From: Adiantum capillus-veneris
Taxonomy: Eukaryota; Streptophyta; Polypodiopsida; Polypodiales; Pteridaceae
Direction: 5' to 3'
Assembly: GCA_014529385.2 (NCBI GenBank)
Contig: CM043951.1
Location: 112,222,969 to 112,286,968, forward strand
Length of the DNA: 64,000 nt
The notes below the pieces were generated by a model. It searched no databases, had not been told where the DNA came from, and saw only the letters and a list, made by a program, of their open reading frames with translations. Position 1 is the stretch's first letter, and each line of letters begins with the position of its first letter. Shown in pieces: positions 22,200-34,321 of the stretch. Position numbers and translations under genes: made by a program.

Positions 22200-23210
22200 G
22201 CTCAAGGAAAAGAGTATCATACCACATATATAGGTGTCCTTTGAGGATATGTTTAAAGAAAAAAAATCCACCAATGAAACGGATTGAAATTATATTGTAT
22301 GGGATAAGTGCTCTATGCTTTAGCTTAAGACATTGCTTGAGTATATCTCACACTATCGGGATGTGATCCTCAAGCTAGAGGTTCTAGACACCTTTTTATA
22401 ACAGGTGCATGGATTCATCTGTGGGTTAACACAAGAGATTAAGAAGTATGTTAAAACATGAGATGCTAGAAAAATTGAGGAACCTATAGTGCAGGCTCAT
22501 ATCCATGATGATCTAGATGAATAAGCATTGCATAGCACAAACATGCTTGACACTTCCAATGCACATGAATTTCATGTCCATAATAAGAGGAAATTTATTG
22601 TAGCTGCATTTAGAAATCCCAAGGGACCTAGGGAACATCTGTCTAATGAGGAATTTGAAAATTCAAAGAAGGATAAGTTATGTTTTAAATGCTTAAGAAG
22701 TGGACACAACAAAGAATATTGTTCTTAGGAAAAATCTACTAACTAGGGTTGGGAGAGAGCTATGCACATAGTGTAATTGATTCCCCTAGAATTCTCTCCA
22801 ATGTGGAAGTAACACATACCAAAGAAGTTCATGAGTTCTATTTTATGGTCTCTATGTGGAAATGGACTTTTTGTCCACATGAGGTAGTGCATATACATGC
22901 ATGTATCCAAGGTCACAAGGTGAGAATCTTGGTAGAGGATGGTGCCTCACACTATCTCATTAACTATATATAAGTAAGTGAAGTAGCTCAATTTTCCCTA
23001 TACATCTATTTCCCATCCCTACAAGGTAGCCGTGATTAAATTCCCTGATGTTGAAATGCATGATACAAATTTAAAGGGTGTAGCTCTAGAGGCTTGGGGT
23101 GCCATACATCCTTGGATTTTCAAGTTGTGAATATGGATCGAGCAAATATGATACTAAGTCAACAGTGGATATACGGGCTAGGATCCTCATTAAAGCATAT
23201 CTACAATCAT
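22200..23210 (+). pseudogene. Decayed Ty3/Gypsy gag and protease relic
   Basis: 22528-22728 ends in a gag zinc knuckle CFKCLRSGHNKEYC (CX2CX4HX4C). 22749-22973 ends in a retropepsin-like active-site block ILVEDGASHYLI (family DxGASHxFI, with one residue inserted or replaced near the Asp). Further right FQVVNMDRANMILSQQWI matches the protease C-terminal half (family ILGxxWL). The order gag-protease fits Gypsy. Many stops, and no RT follows. Confidence 0.7.
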
Positions 23211-24469
23211 AATAGTTGAATGTCTCAATCCAATGGTGTACATGTTGCCAAATGTCATGCTTAGGGTAAGACCAGGTAGGCCCAAGTCCAAGATGGATAT
23301 GCAATCAAGGGGTTCTATATTTTATAAGTCTATGAGTCTATATATAGAGAGGTTGGGTGGAGAGTTGCATTTTTCAGTCCCCTCTGGTCTCAAATTGGTA
23401 TTAGAGCTAAGGGGAGAGGGAAGATATGGAGGAAGGGGAAAGTAGACATGGAGGTGGTGTCCTTGCATGGGTACGCATGTTCTCTCTCTCTCTCTCATGA
23501 AGCTTCTATGGTGGGGTTCGAGGCAGCAACAACTAGAACGGGGATGAAGGCTTAGCAAATGAGGACTATAGAGGCTAAAATTTGCATGTGTAGGGCCAAT
23601 TACAATAAGATAAGGGAAGAGGTCAAGGTTCAGCGAATCGTGTACCTTTTCGCTCGCTAGGTTTAAAGCAATGTGGGGATCCTTTCGTGTCACAAACGAC
23701 AAACACGTACTGTGGAGAAAACCATGGGCGTTGACAAACCATTTTTCTATGTCATCAAGGAACCATCACTCTGTAGATCTTGCCCTTTTTTTCTCACTTG
23801 GATACCAAGGTGAGCACACCCAAAATCACTTAATACGACTCCAAAATTGCTGAGGGAGGGTGTCCACAGTCATCCACACCCCCTATTCTTCTTGTTTTCC
23901 CGACAAGGTAAGGGAAAGCAAAGCTTCCACTATCAAGGAATCGAAGGTGAACACCAAGAAAATAATTTTTTAAATTTCAAACAATTGCAAAAAATCTACA
24001 AAGAATTAGAGCAAGTAGATTACCAAAACCTATGAGCAGTTTTGAATTGGAGAAAACCAAAATTTTGAAGCCTTGAGTATTATGTGGCTCATGGTCAATG
24101 GTTGGAAGACATGTTTACGAGCAACCATTCAAGTTCAAGAAAGAACTCAAGCATGGTTACAGCGAAGGACATTCAAGGTTGCTGAAGACCACGCCATGCA
24201 AGGCATGCAAGAATCAAGCAACAATAGCTGACAAAGAGTTTAATTATTAATTCTCTTCTTAATTTAAGTTCATCCAATAATTAACTACAACGACAATGCC
24301 AATTGGCATGATTACGTCATGAGATACGCAATTGATTTTTTGCTTTTATTGAGAATGTGATTGATAGATGTGGCATGCAACGGATGTGTGTGCTACCATG
24401 GAAGCCTTTTATATATATGCATATGTATAAGTACTCAAGGAAAAAGTAAGGCTTTTTCAAATTACAATA
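23211..24469. other. About 1.2 kb without a supported gene
   Basis: Contains a short TC microsatellite (23478-23495) and only short frames. No domain is recognised. Confidence 0.4.
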
Positions 24470-24612
24470 TGTTGAGATGTAGAGAGAGAGAGAGAGAGAG
24501 GAGACAAGAGACACACCATGTACTCTCCCAAAGACTGATTCATATTGAGGAAAAGATACAAATATATAGGTGAGACCAAGTTGAGTAGAGTGAGCCATAT
24601 AAAGCTCCAACA
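24470..24612 (-). repeat. Copia B 3' LTR
   Basis: 143 bp with TG...CA ends; a polypurine tract (complement of CCCCCAC) lies directly to its right. Confidence 0.95.
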
Positions 24613-24813
24613 CCCCCACTCAAACAAAGCTCTCTAGCTTTTGATGAAAAAACCCTTGGGGAGTTCAGGGGCAAAACCCAAGCCCCTATACAATGTGAAA
24701 ATATGAACCAGTGATGATGAAAGTGAATTGTGCATCTATGTACAAATATAAAAGTGACTCAAAGATCACAATGTGCAGATGTGGAGTGTGCATAGTGCAT
24801 GGTACCTATAGGA

Positions 24814-25752
24814 TTACAATGTCATATGTACAAAACTATTACAATAGCAAAGAAGCAAATCTAGAAAGAGTGAGGCCGAAGCAACTCCAAGCTCCGAGCG
24901 CAAGAGGATGAAACGTGACTCGTTGAGGCCTTTGGTCAGAATGTCTGCAATCATTTGGTCACTTGGACAATGTTCAACCATAATGGTTCCTTTGCGTACT
25001 TCATACCTGACATAATGATAATGGAGAGCAATGGGCTTTGACTTATTATGTTGAACATAGTCTTTTACAAGACTAATAGCACTTTGGTTGTCACACCGCA
25101 AGGGTGTGCCAGAAAGATGAGACTAACCAATATCAACCATCATTTGTTGAAGCCATATCAACTCACGAGCTGCAAGTGATGCTGCAACATATTCTGACTC
25201 AGTCGTAGAAACTGCAACACAATGTTGTTTCTTGCTGGTCCAAGAAACAAGACAATCATTTATAAAGAAGAAGTTTCCACTAGTAGATCGCATAGATATA
25301 TATGAGCTTGCCCAGTCTGCATCAGTGTAACCCAAAAGAGAAAGATATGGTATAGAATCCGATGTGAGTTGTCGTCAGTAGAGGAATCCAAAATCTATAG
25401 TGCGTTTCAAGTATTTCAACACAGGCTTTGCTGCAGACCAATGCTTAAGAGAAGGACGTACAAGATGTTATCCAAGATAATTAGCAACAAACAGAATATC
25501 ATGACGAGTGTTCATGCCAACAAACTGCAGACATCCAATCAAGTTAGCATAAGGCTGATTTGTGATAAATTGACCGCCATTGTCAGAAGTGTTCTTCGTA
25601 GAGCTCGCAAGACAAGGTGTGTTGAATGAATGTGCAGATTCCACACCAAACTTTTGAATAGTATCTACAATAAACTTTGAATTTCGAAGGAATAGAATAC
25701 CTTTTGTACGATTCCATTGGTGAATCTCTCCAGAACCAAAGGTAGAAGACAA
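24814..25752 (-). pseudogene. Copia B: C-terminal RT and RNase H remnant
   Basis: 25468-25752 holds the RT C-terminus (RNSKFIVDTIQKFG, NQPYANLIGCLQFVG). 25123-25335 and 24814-25101 hold RNase H (YTDADWASS, STTESEYVA, CDNQSAISLVKDY, ADILTKGLNESRF). The frame is broken between these parts. Small losses near 25720 remove a few residues present in element A. Confidence 0.92.
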
Positions 25753-25802
25753 TAACTTTTTTCACTTGCTGAAGAAATCCTAAATCATTGGAAACAAGGA
25801 TG

Positions 25803-26279
25803 GTTAACAAAAGATTTTAAAGACTCAATATGTCCCTTCATGGCAGTACCAACTTCGTAGTGTAGTTTGTTAAGCAACCCTCTCAAATAAAGTATTTCTG
25901 TAATAGATTTCTTATGAAAGTTTGCAATAAGGTACTTCCATACGTCGTGGGAAGTAGGCAGCTCATACATATCAAGCAAAAGAGAATCACTAAGAGCGGA
26001 AAGAATATACCAACGAGCTACTTTATCATGTCGTTGCCAATCCGTATACGCAACATTCAAATCTTCAAATATAGCTCCTTTAGTGATAAGCATGTTATCA
26101 TGATCCGTATCAATAGGCTGAGGCGGACAAACACGATTTCCAAGGACAACATCAGAGAGTTCATCGCCTTCAAGAATTAACAACATCTTTGCTTTTCACC
26201 CTGGAAATCCTTTGCCTTGGAAAGGAGGAACAGAACGTTGGGCAGAAGGAAAGCCGTTGACAAGAATAGTCATAGCCAT
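25803..26279 (-). pseudogene. Copia B: gag N-terminal remnant
   Basis: Begins at the family MAM start (26277-26279). It reads through DELSDVVLGNRVCPPQP and DWQRHDKVARWYILSAL to the deletion junction at about 25803, which has the same gag-to-RT joint as element A. A stop lies at about 26190-26200, where intact copies have the GWK block. Confidence 0.9.
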
Positions 26280-27047
26280 ATCTGGTTGCGAGAAGTCGTA
26301 TAAGATAAGATCGCAGAATTTGCACACCATATATGGTGAAGGCTGCAATTGAGAACGCAAGAAATATGATGACTGTGTTCTATCAACGATATCGCACGAA
26401 GGATGCTCAATACACGTCCAAATATGTGAGAGACGTCATTCAAAAAAGCAGGGAAAAGAAGACGTCAATATTAAAAGAGTCCTCAAAATAGAGTGACGTG
26501 AGACACAAGATTCATGGCCAAAGTATGAATAAAGCTTAATTTACTCAAAAAAGTTAACGCCAAAATTAGAAAAACGATCACGAATGCTTCACGAAGACGC
26601 ATGACGAAGAAAGCTGCGTCAAGCTCAATTTGCAGTAAAACAGCATAACTTTGTGCTGCTGCGAACTTCGATTGACGCAAACCTAGAACTCAAATCGAAG
26701 AGCTCGAGGAGACGAAAAAAGTTTTGTATGGAAAGTACCATTGTGCTACACTCCATTGCGCTTTTCCCGTTTCTCCAAATTTTGAGCAGAAGACCCCCAA
26801 AAATTGAGACAAAGTTCAGGGTGTCAGAAAACAAATGAACAAGAAAACGTAATCAATGATTTATTATATCGATTAGCAATAAACACCACAGAAAACACTA
26901 ATCATATTATTCTTAACACAAAACAACCACAATTAACAAGAGTCAATCCTCAAAAAATAAAATTTGTAGCAATTTTGAATCTTACATGCGAATCGCATAC
27001 ACATACTGTTTTGTCACCATGAATTGAATCAGCACGTGATCGTTACC

Positions 27048-27059
27048 GCTCTGATACCA
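27048..27059 (-). other. Copia B primer binding site
   Basis: The complement TGGTATCAGAGC is a 12/12 match to the initiator-Met tRNA PBS and abuts the 5' LTR. Confidence 0.93.
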
Positions 27060-27068
27060 TGTTGAGAT

Positions 27069-27139
<71 letters not shown>

Positions 27140-27236
27140 GCTCCCAAAGACTGATCGCATGATTCATATTGAGGATAAGATACAAATATGTAGGTGAGAC
27201 CAAGTTGAGTAGAGTGAGCCATATATAGCTCCAACA
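27060..27236 (-). repeat. Copia B 5' LTR with expanded GA tract
   Basis: 177 bp against 143 for its partner. The GA run (27071-27136) has expanded to about 33 units, and the following GAGACAAGAGACACACC block of the family LTR is missing, with a small CGCATGAT insertion further on. Ends and target duplication are intact. Confidence 0.93.
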
Positions 27237-30200
27237 CAATAAGCACCCAATTTGTTGCAAAAAAATAGACTGCCCATATACTATCATGCTTTCACCCATA
27301 TACTATCATGCTTGTTTGACATGTATGCAAAGTGTGTTGTATTGATGAAAGCATATAATGTGCTCGACAAGATTCTTGTCTATAATGTTGGCATGCAACA
27401 ACATGAAAAACATTGACATGGTCCAAAGAAAAGGGATGATATTGTTAATTAGGGATGTGCATTGCAATGCTTTGGTCTGCATGCATCCCAAATGTGATGC
27501 ATTTTTCAAAGGAGAATCTAAGATATGCTTAACACTGGCACATGTAAGTAGGTTTGAGCTTCTTTTCACGATTCTGGATCAAGGGCTTTTATTCAAATGT
27601 GATCAACTTTTTTTTTTTTTGAAGACATAGGGAATTTTGCATGCAAGACATTGACATATGCAAAAAAATATAATGATGAGATTGCTAGTCAAGCTCTATA
27701 ATTTTGCAAAAGGTCTAAGTGAAAAGCTCCCTTTTTTAACACCCTCGTATTTTCAAATGGCCTCTAATTAGGAAATTTTATGCCATGCTAGTAGTATGAT
27801 ACTCCTATGCCTTTCACTTGCTTCTACCTGCCTTTGGCTACTAATGCTCTTAAGATTACTAATGCCTTGGTCTCTTCACGTGGATGGATACACTGCATTA
27901 TTTAGGTAATTTGTTGGCTATAAAAGATGTCATTTTATTTGAATAGGTAATTCTTGAAGTTTGAATGCTCAAATGTTACCTTTGACTCTGGGATTTCTTC
28001 TAGTGGTAGTATTTTTTGAAAGAATTACCTGGCTTGATATTCACTATCATAAACCATGCATTGTGGTCATATTCAGACCCTAACTCCTATTTATTAGTCG
28101 ATATACATTAGGTTGATATTGTTTTTATTATGCTCATTTGAGAAATGGACAAATTTATTGAGGTCTTACTCTCTGTGTGAAAAGCGAAAACTATGGGTTG
28201 CAGTACGAAGATTATGAAAACAACTTCGTCCACTTTCACGAAATCCTATCTCCTTCATTGCAACAACAAAAGTCTTTCTAATAAAAGAAAGCTCAGAATT
28301 AAACCTCTCTCAAAAAAGGAATTAGGATAAATTGTAAATGCATGTGGTGTTGCCTTCTGGAATTTATATAGAGGGGATCAATTAGAGGAATAAAAAAAAT
28401 TACTTGATATAATGATTTGTAATCAACAACAGATTGATACATTTGTGGACCATCAAAGAGTGTTCCAAATATGAGTGCATAAAAATATTCTTGACCACTC
28501 ATGCATCCTCTCATTAAGAACACCCTTTATGTCTTTGGCTCACCCATGGACATGTAATTTTTTTTATAAAAGGACCACTTTAGTCTCCAATCACACAAGC
28601 ACTTGGATGAATACGGGAGTGCGGAGATAAAGAGAGTTTGTAAGCCATATCTCCAACTCAGTTGAGTATATTAAAAAGTCCACAATATTTGGAAAATAAT
28701 TTAGATGTTGGTCCAATTTGCACTCACAATATTGCTAGGCACCCGGTAAAAGCATATGCTAGTGCCATGAGTAGTCCCAAATCTCAAAAAGCATCTAATA
28801 GTGCCACGAGTGACCACCACTAACTGCTTTAGTGGAGTGTGCAAGAATATATGCTTGATTTGTGCACTATGAATATTATGTCCCTATCATTTCCCAAGTG
28901 ACAATTTGACTATTGTGCAAATGATTTTCTCCCTTGGTTGCCGCTTCCACTTTGGCATTTTCTCTCTCTCTCTATCCCTCACACACCCTCTGTCGGTGTG
29001 TGTGTGTGTGTGTGTGTATTTGTTTCTCTCGTTGTCAGTACTCTCACACCCCTGTCATATCTCTATTCCACAAGTATGTTTTTCTCTCTCCGTCTGATCC
29101 TTCTTCTCTCTCCTTCTCTTGGTACTTATTTCACCTACCTCAATTCCAACATAGAGACCGTACATATGAGAGAGCTCCATGCTTATATAAACTCGAAAAA
29201 GCATCACCTTTAGCCAAAAAACACGAATTGATTAACTCGCAAATAAAATTAACCCCTATTGTTGTTGTATTCAAGTCATGTGAGCTCATATTTTTTCCAT
29301 CTTCGGGAGTAGACGTTTCCATGTAGTGTGAGTGAATAAAATTAGAAGGAGTAGAGTCTTGTTTCATGGTGTAATGGAGGTGAGAGAAGGAAGAGGAGCT
29401 AGCTTGGTGTGAAACTATGTGGTGGCCAGGGGGAAGAGATGGGGGAGGAGCTTGCTTGGTGCTACAATGGAGGTGGGAGAAAGCTAGCAGAGAGATAGTG
29501 TTACACTATAGGGGGTGCATGTGGTTGTTGCAACAATGGAGAGCTTAGAAAAGAGTTTGTAGAGAGAGAAAATCACTTTTTAGCTTTAGAATAGGTTTGA
29601 AAATACTTTGGAGGGTGGAAAATGATGTTTTGAACTTTTTTGAAAAAAATCAAAATTTTGTATTTTTTAGTGCACGTTTTTTACTTTTGGAGGTCAAAAA
29701 TACTTTTTTGACCATGAAATAAGTTTGGAGACCTTTTAAAGAGGGAAAACTTGAAATTTGTTTTTTTTTTTAAATTTAAATTTTTTAGTGTATTTTTAAA
29801 TCCGGACCAAAAAGTGGGGGAAAAAAGGTCAAAGTGGTCCCCTCCCCCTTTCCCCCAGCCACCTCCCTTACCTTCTCACTAGGGAAGAGGCCATAAAGAG
29901 GTGTAAGGCTACCTTAATCCCAAAGGGCCCCTAGAGGGTTCATATTTTTCCTAATGTGGTTGATACACAATATCTTGAGAGTGTGGAATGGAATAGAGCT
30001 CCCAACAGACATCTTCAAGATAAGACTTTTAAACCAGTACTTGATATTCCTCTGAGTAGAGTTCACGTCTGTACACTTCATGCACTCTGTCGAATAATTG
30101 AAAAGGTGGTTCATGTGTATGTATGTTTTGCATGGACATTAGCCGGAGAGTGAGTCGAAGAGAGTGATCAAAGTATTAGAGGGAGTGCTCTTAGACATTG

Positions 30201-30589
30201 GTTTGCATGGAGGCAATGTCAAAATCGAAGGTACCTAGGAGAGCATCGATAGGCGGCGTGAACGCAAGAAGGTTTCTTGGGTTTAGTCTCAAAGATTCAC
30301 ATAGAGAAGAAAGGAGAAACCTGTTCAACAAATGAAAACAGTTACATAAAGTGGTTAAAGACAATGCTAGTGATGGGGCAATCCAGAATCACAAGGCGAA
30401 CGTGTGGAAATCACTAGATAAAAATTTTCACTACCTTGAGCAACATTCCTGGGACCAAAGTAAGATCGGAATCAGAAGTGTCTCCATGAATCTGCTATGT
30501 AGCTTGTCATCACTATCGCATCACCAAACATATCTTCATGTTGTCATCACGTAACATGTCTTCATAAATCTTTCATTGTCTCCAAGTTT
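27237..30589. other. About 3.3 kb without a supported gene
   Basis: AT-rich sequence with short unrelated frames. It contains a TC then GT microsatellite at 28961-29020, a purine-rich GAGG/TTGCTTGGTG stretch at 29330-29560, and T/A-rich tracts at 29630-29830. I recognise no protein domain, LTR pair or RNA gene. Confidence 0.5.
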
Positions 30590-30849
30590 GTCTTCATGAA
30601 ATCAATTCTTTGATCAATCCTACATAGATCATAGACTCAAAAAACATAGTCATGAAAATTACTAGCACCATTAGTGAAATAATTACGTTCACAGTTCCAT
30701 AAGAGATGGTTCGCGACACCACTCTTTTGACGAAATATATACGCACGACAACATATGTGGACATTAAGTATAAACATAAAAAGTATACGTGATGCAAATG
30801 ACATGTGTATATACTACTTAAAACGACATTTATCAACGTAGTGATATCA

Positions 30850-31420
30850 ATGAGTATCATCAAAGTATTAACAAAATATCATCATTGTATCAATAAAAAT
30901 GAATAAATTATCATGGTATCAATGAAAAGCATCATAGAATAATCATTGTATCAACGAAACAACATGGTATCACTGAGAATAACCATGGTATCAATGAAAC
31001 AACATCATGATATCACCGAGAATAACCATGGTATCAACGAAACAACATCATGATATCACCAAGAATAATCATTATATCCACGAAACAACATCATGGCATC
31101 ATCGAGAATAACCATGGTACCAACGAAACAACATCATGGTATCACCGAGATCACCGAGAATAACCATGGTATCAACGAAATATCATCATGGTATCAACGA
31201 AAATCACCATGGAATCAACAAAATATCATCATGGCATCACCGAGAATAACCATGGTATCAACGAAATATCATCATGGCATCATCGAGAATAACCATGGTA
31301 TCAATGAAATATCATCATGGTATCAACAAAAATCATTATGACCAAAGTACTAACAAAACATCATTATGGTTCCATCAAAATCACTATGGTATCAACGAGA
31401 AATTATGAATAAAATGACGT
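30850..31420. repeat. About 21-bp minisatellite (43-bp dimers)
   Basis: Variants of CATGGTATCAACGAAACAAC and ATCACCGAGAATAAC alternate for nearly 600 bp. A repetitive open frame inside (31093-31341) is a by-product of a period divisible by three over short stretches. Confidence 0.9.
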
Positions 31421-31639
31421 AAACTATATCTCTAGAAGAATAATTATACGAGAATCAATGAACGAGTATATCATATAACAAAAAATCATGTACCAACAGT
31501 AGCTTGATAGAATTTGGACGATCATCAACGGCTCAACTGAATCGGAACGATATGTAACTGGCTTCTGCAGCAAAGTTACGTCAGTAACAAATATATGATT
31601 GATGAAGAAAAAATATAATTGAGAAGTTTTCAATTATGA

Positions 31640-32690
31640 GGAAAATCAAAAGCAAAAAGTAAAATTTTGCTTTTCAAACATATTTGGAGTCCGAGACGAT
31701 AACTAGGTGCAGAATTTAGAGAAACTTTCTTATGCAAAGTTGTAGATCCATCGATTCTGATGGCTCAAGCGAATAGTTTCTGCAAAGTTGTTTTCAATTA
31801 GGAGAAAAATCAAAAAACAAGAAACGAAAGTTGCTTTTCAGGTATGTACGCAGTCCGCCAACGATAACTCAAAATCAGTGTAGAATTTGAAAAAAAAAAC
31901 TTTCTCCTGCAAAGTTATAGACCACATTGATTTCAGTGCTTTCGCGGGTTGTTTCTGAAAAATCGTTCTCAATTAGGAGAAAAATCAAAAACAAAAAGCG
32001 AAAGTTGCTTTTCAGACATGTACGCACTACGCCAACGATAACTCAAAATCGGTGCAGACGTTGGAAAAACTTTCTTCTGCAAAGTGGTAGACCACATCGA
32101 TCTCGATGTCACAAATGGCTTGTTTCCGCAAAATCGATTTAAATTAGGAGAAAAATCAAAAACAAAAAGTGAAGTTGCTTTTCAGGCATGTACGCAGTCT
32201 GCGAACGTTAAGTCAAAATCAATGCAGAATTTGAAAAATCTTTCTTCTGCAAAGTTGTAGACTATACTGATTCTAGTGCCTTCCATGAGTAGTTTTCTAC
32301 AAAATCGATTTCAATTAAGAGAAAAATAAAAAACATAAAACGAAAGATGCTTTTCAGGTATGTATGCAGTCCGCGAATGATAACTCAAAATCGGTGCAGA
32401 ATTTGAAAAAATATTCTTGTGCAAAATTGTAGACCATATCGATTCCGGTGCTTTTGGCGGCTAGTTTCTACAAAATCGTTTTCAATTAATAGAAAAATAA
32501 AAAACAAAAGTGAAAGTTTCTTTTCAGGTATGTATGCAGTTCGCGAACGATAACTCAAAATCGGTGCAAAATTTGAAAAAACTTTCTTCTGCAAAGTTGT
32601 AGATCACATCAATTCTGATTTATTACATGAGTAGTTTCTGCGAAATCGTTTTAAATCAGGAGAAAAATCAAAAACAAAAACGTACTTCTC
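31640..32690. repeat. About 170-bp tandem repeat, six units
   Basis: Six units of roughly 165-180 bp. Each contains AGGAGAAAAATCAAAAAC, TTGCTTTTCAGG, a CGAACGATAACTCAAAATC block, AACTTTCTTCTGCAAAGTTG and TAGTTTCTGCAAAATCG. Units differ at many positions, so the array is not recent. It ends within 10 bp of the PBS and therefore forms the leader of the element. Confidence 0.88.
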
Positions 32691-32698
32691 TGATACCA
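32688..32698 (-). other. Primer binding site of the repeat-packed element
   Basis: The complement TGGTATCAGAG, next to the LTR, matches the initiator-Met tRNA PBS. Confidence 0.8.
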
Positions 32699-32840
32699 TG
32701 TTGAGAAAGAGAGAGAGAGCATAGAAATAGAACCCCAAAGTGTGTAGAATACACACATGAGATGATGTATATATAGAGGGGACCTGGGTGCCATATATAA
32801 AGAAGCCATATATTGAGTAGCTTCACATATAAGCTCAACA
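32699..32840 (-). repeat. LTR of a second family (142 bp)
   Basis: TG...CA ends (TGTTGAGAAAG...TAAGCTCAACA on the plus strand). Its right-hand 75 bp recur at both ends of 57737-58251. It shares only the terminal TGTTGAG and a GA run with the Copia A-D LTR, so it is a different family. Confidence 0.85.
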
Positions 32841-33226
32841 AGCTCACATCATTTCAAGCAGCCTTGCTGATTGGAACAAGGCTTACCTTACGGGGTGGGG
32901 TGGGAAACATATCACACATTACATGGTGGGTTATCATTCTACGTATACAAAACAAAATTTTAAATTGTATTCTACTGACCATTTTATTTTATTTCAATGC
33001 AGCACATATTGTTCAACCATGGTCCATATTTTGCCAAGACATATGACGCACTATCAGTATGGTCCACACAAGGCATGGAAAAAACCCACTACATGGCAAG
33101 AACGGGTTATTTTAAGCACACTTGAAGGAAAAAATAAATCCAATAGCATATTAGAGTTACACCAATGGACTTATACACGACTAATTCATAGAGCAAGGCA
33201 GAAGAAACTTCTTAAGAGTTTAGAAA
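32841..33226. other. No supported gene
   Basis: About 390 bp of AT-rich sequence with short frames on both strands. Nothing is recognised. Confidence 0.4.
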
Positions 33227-34320
33227 TTACACGGTTTTTACGACACATCCGCAGAGAGAAGAAACACATGCCTTGGGGAGCTTCAAATGTGGCAGAGCAC
33301 CATGCGAGGTGGCGATGGTCACGAGCCAGGAGAACAAGAAGATGGACCTGAGCCTGCCCGTCGTTTTTATCCTCTTCGATGCACCTCCTTCTTCCTCACT
33401 TTGTACCTCGTTGATGTGCAAGCTCTGTAGACGAGCTCGTTCTTGTGTTGATGGCAGCATACCCATGGGCATGAGGCGTCTTCTTTCCCTCAGAAACACC
33501 TGCTTGTTGTATGGATCTAAGCTCTCTGCGTCTTCAACCCCTGCAGCCGGAGCCTGAGCTCTATAGTACATGAAATAGGGGGCTTTGAGTGCTTGGAACC
33601 CATACCCAATGCCAAATACGCGTAGACCAAACTATTTCTCAATCAGAATTAGTCTTTTTGTGTTTAGTGGGAGGGGGTTCCCACCACACAATCTTGTAAT
33701 AACTTTCATTGAAAACAATGGGAACTTTGCATTGTCCTCGGAGTATTCCTTGTGGTATATTATGATCTACATAAAAATTGAAATGAATTTATGGGCCGTA
33801 AGTGAGATGAGTACAATTGCCAAGTACTTGAATTGTTTCTACAAACCTTTTTGTGGTTGAAACGCCTGACGTAGTGAGAGAACGCCGCATCCTTGCCTTG
33901 GACTCCAGTACAAGCCCTTGCCATGAGCCTCCCGCTCTTTTAAGAAAACTATCATCATACACTAGCACCTGTCTACAAAAAAAAATGATCATGATATTTT
34001 ATCACTGGGCAATCTCCAATACCATCTGAATGCAGAACAAAAATTACCATCTGATTCTCGTCCATTTCCAACATCGACCTACCCCACAAGTGAATAGACT
34101 GAATATTCATTACCTGATCTCTGGGTGCCACGGGCCTACCCATGTTTTTCAAGCCAAGTTGTTTTGTTGTTGATTCAAACTGCTCATCTGTTGGAAAATT
34201 GGCCTCTCCGGACTTCGCATCATTCAATGTATCTTTGATCAGTTGCCACCCTGAAGTGAACTGTGACTCGTGGACAGGTGTGTCAGCAATAAGATGTTGG
34301 TCCACTCCATCATCATCCAC
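33227..34320 (-). CDS. Unrecognised minus-strand gene fragments
   Basis: Three frames in one direction: 34320-33973 (115 residues, acidic start MDDDGVDQHL, then a block around MGRPVAPRDQV), 33992-33789 (LVYDDSFLKRAGGSW) and 33571-33227 (RERRRLMPMG, acidic and basic patches, SKRIKTTGR). A T-rich tract followed by TAG near 33975 could be a splice acceptor joining the first two. I recognise no family. The first frame starts exactly where the Gypsy sequence begins, so it may be truncated by that junction. It could be a captured gene piece or chance frames. Confidence 0.3.
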
Positions 34321-34321
34321 A

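Larger units (their letters stand above)
24470..27236 (-). mobile_element. Copia element B (internally deleted)
   Basis: Same family and same internal structure as element A, but an independent insertion: the 5-bp target duplication is CAATA (24465-24469 and 27237-27241). LTRs are 24470-24612 and 27060-27236. It carries gag N-terminus joined directly to RT C-terminus plus RNase H; protease, integrase and the RT active site are absent. Confidence 0.95.
30590..32840 (-). mobile_element. LTR-type element packed with tandem repeats, one end only
   Basis: Its minus-strand 5' end is an LTR-like sequence (32699-32840) followed inward by a tRNA-iMet PBS. The interior contains no gene, but two tandem repeat families (31640-32690 and 30850-31420). 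Segments 30650-30715 and 31365-31530 match the small element at 57737-58251, showing that both belong to one family. No second LTR is visible on the left, so the limit there is set by the last shared segment. A non-autonomous (LARD/TRIM-like) retroelement is the likeliest reading. Confidence 0.6.

Noticed and set aside
23396-23407. Primer binding site TGGTATTAGAGC
   Set aside because: One mismatch to the tRNA-iMet PBS, but the preceding sequence has no CA-ending LTR and no partner LTR is found.
29000-29326. 130-residue frame
   Set aside because: Arises from TC/GT microsatellite and adjacent low-complexity sequence.
31093-31341. 82-residue repetitive frame
   Set aside because: Translation of the 21-bp minisatellite; repeat length divisible by three keeps it open.
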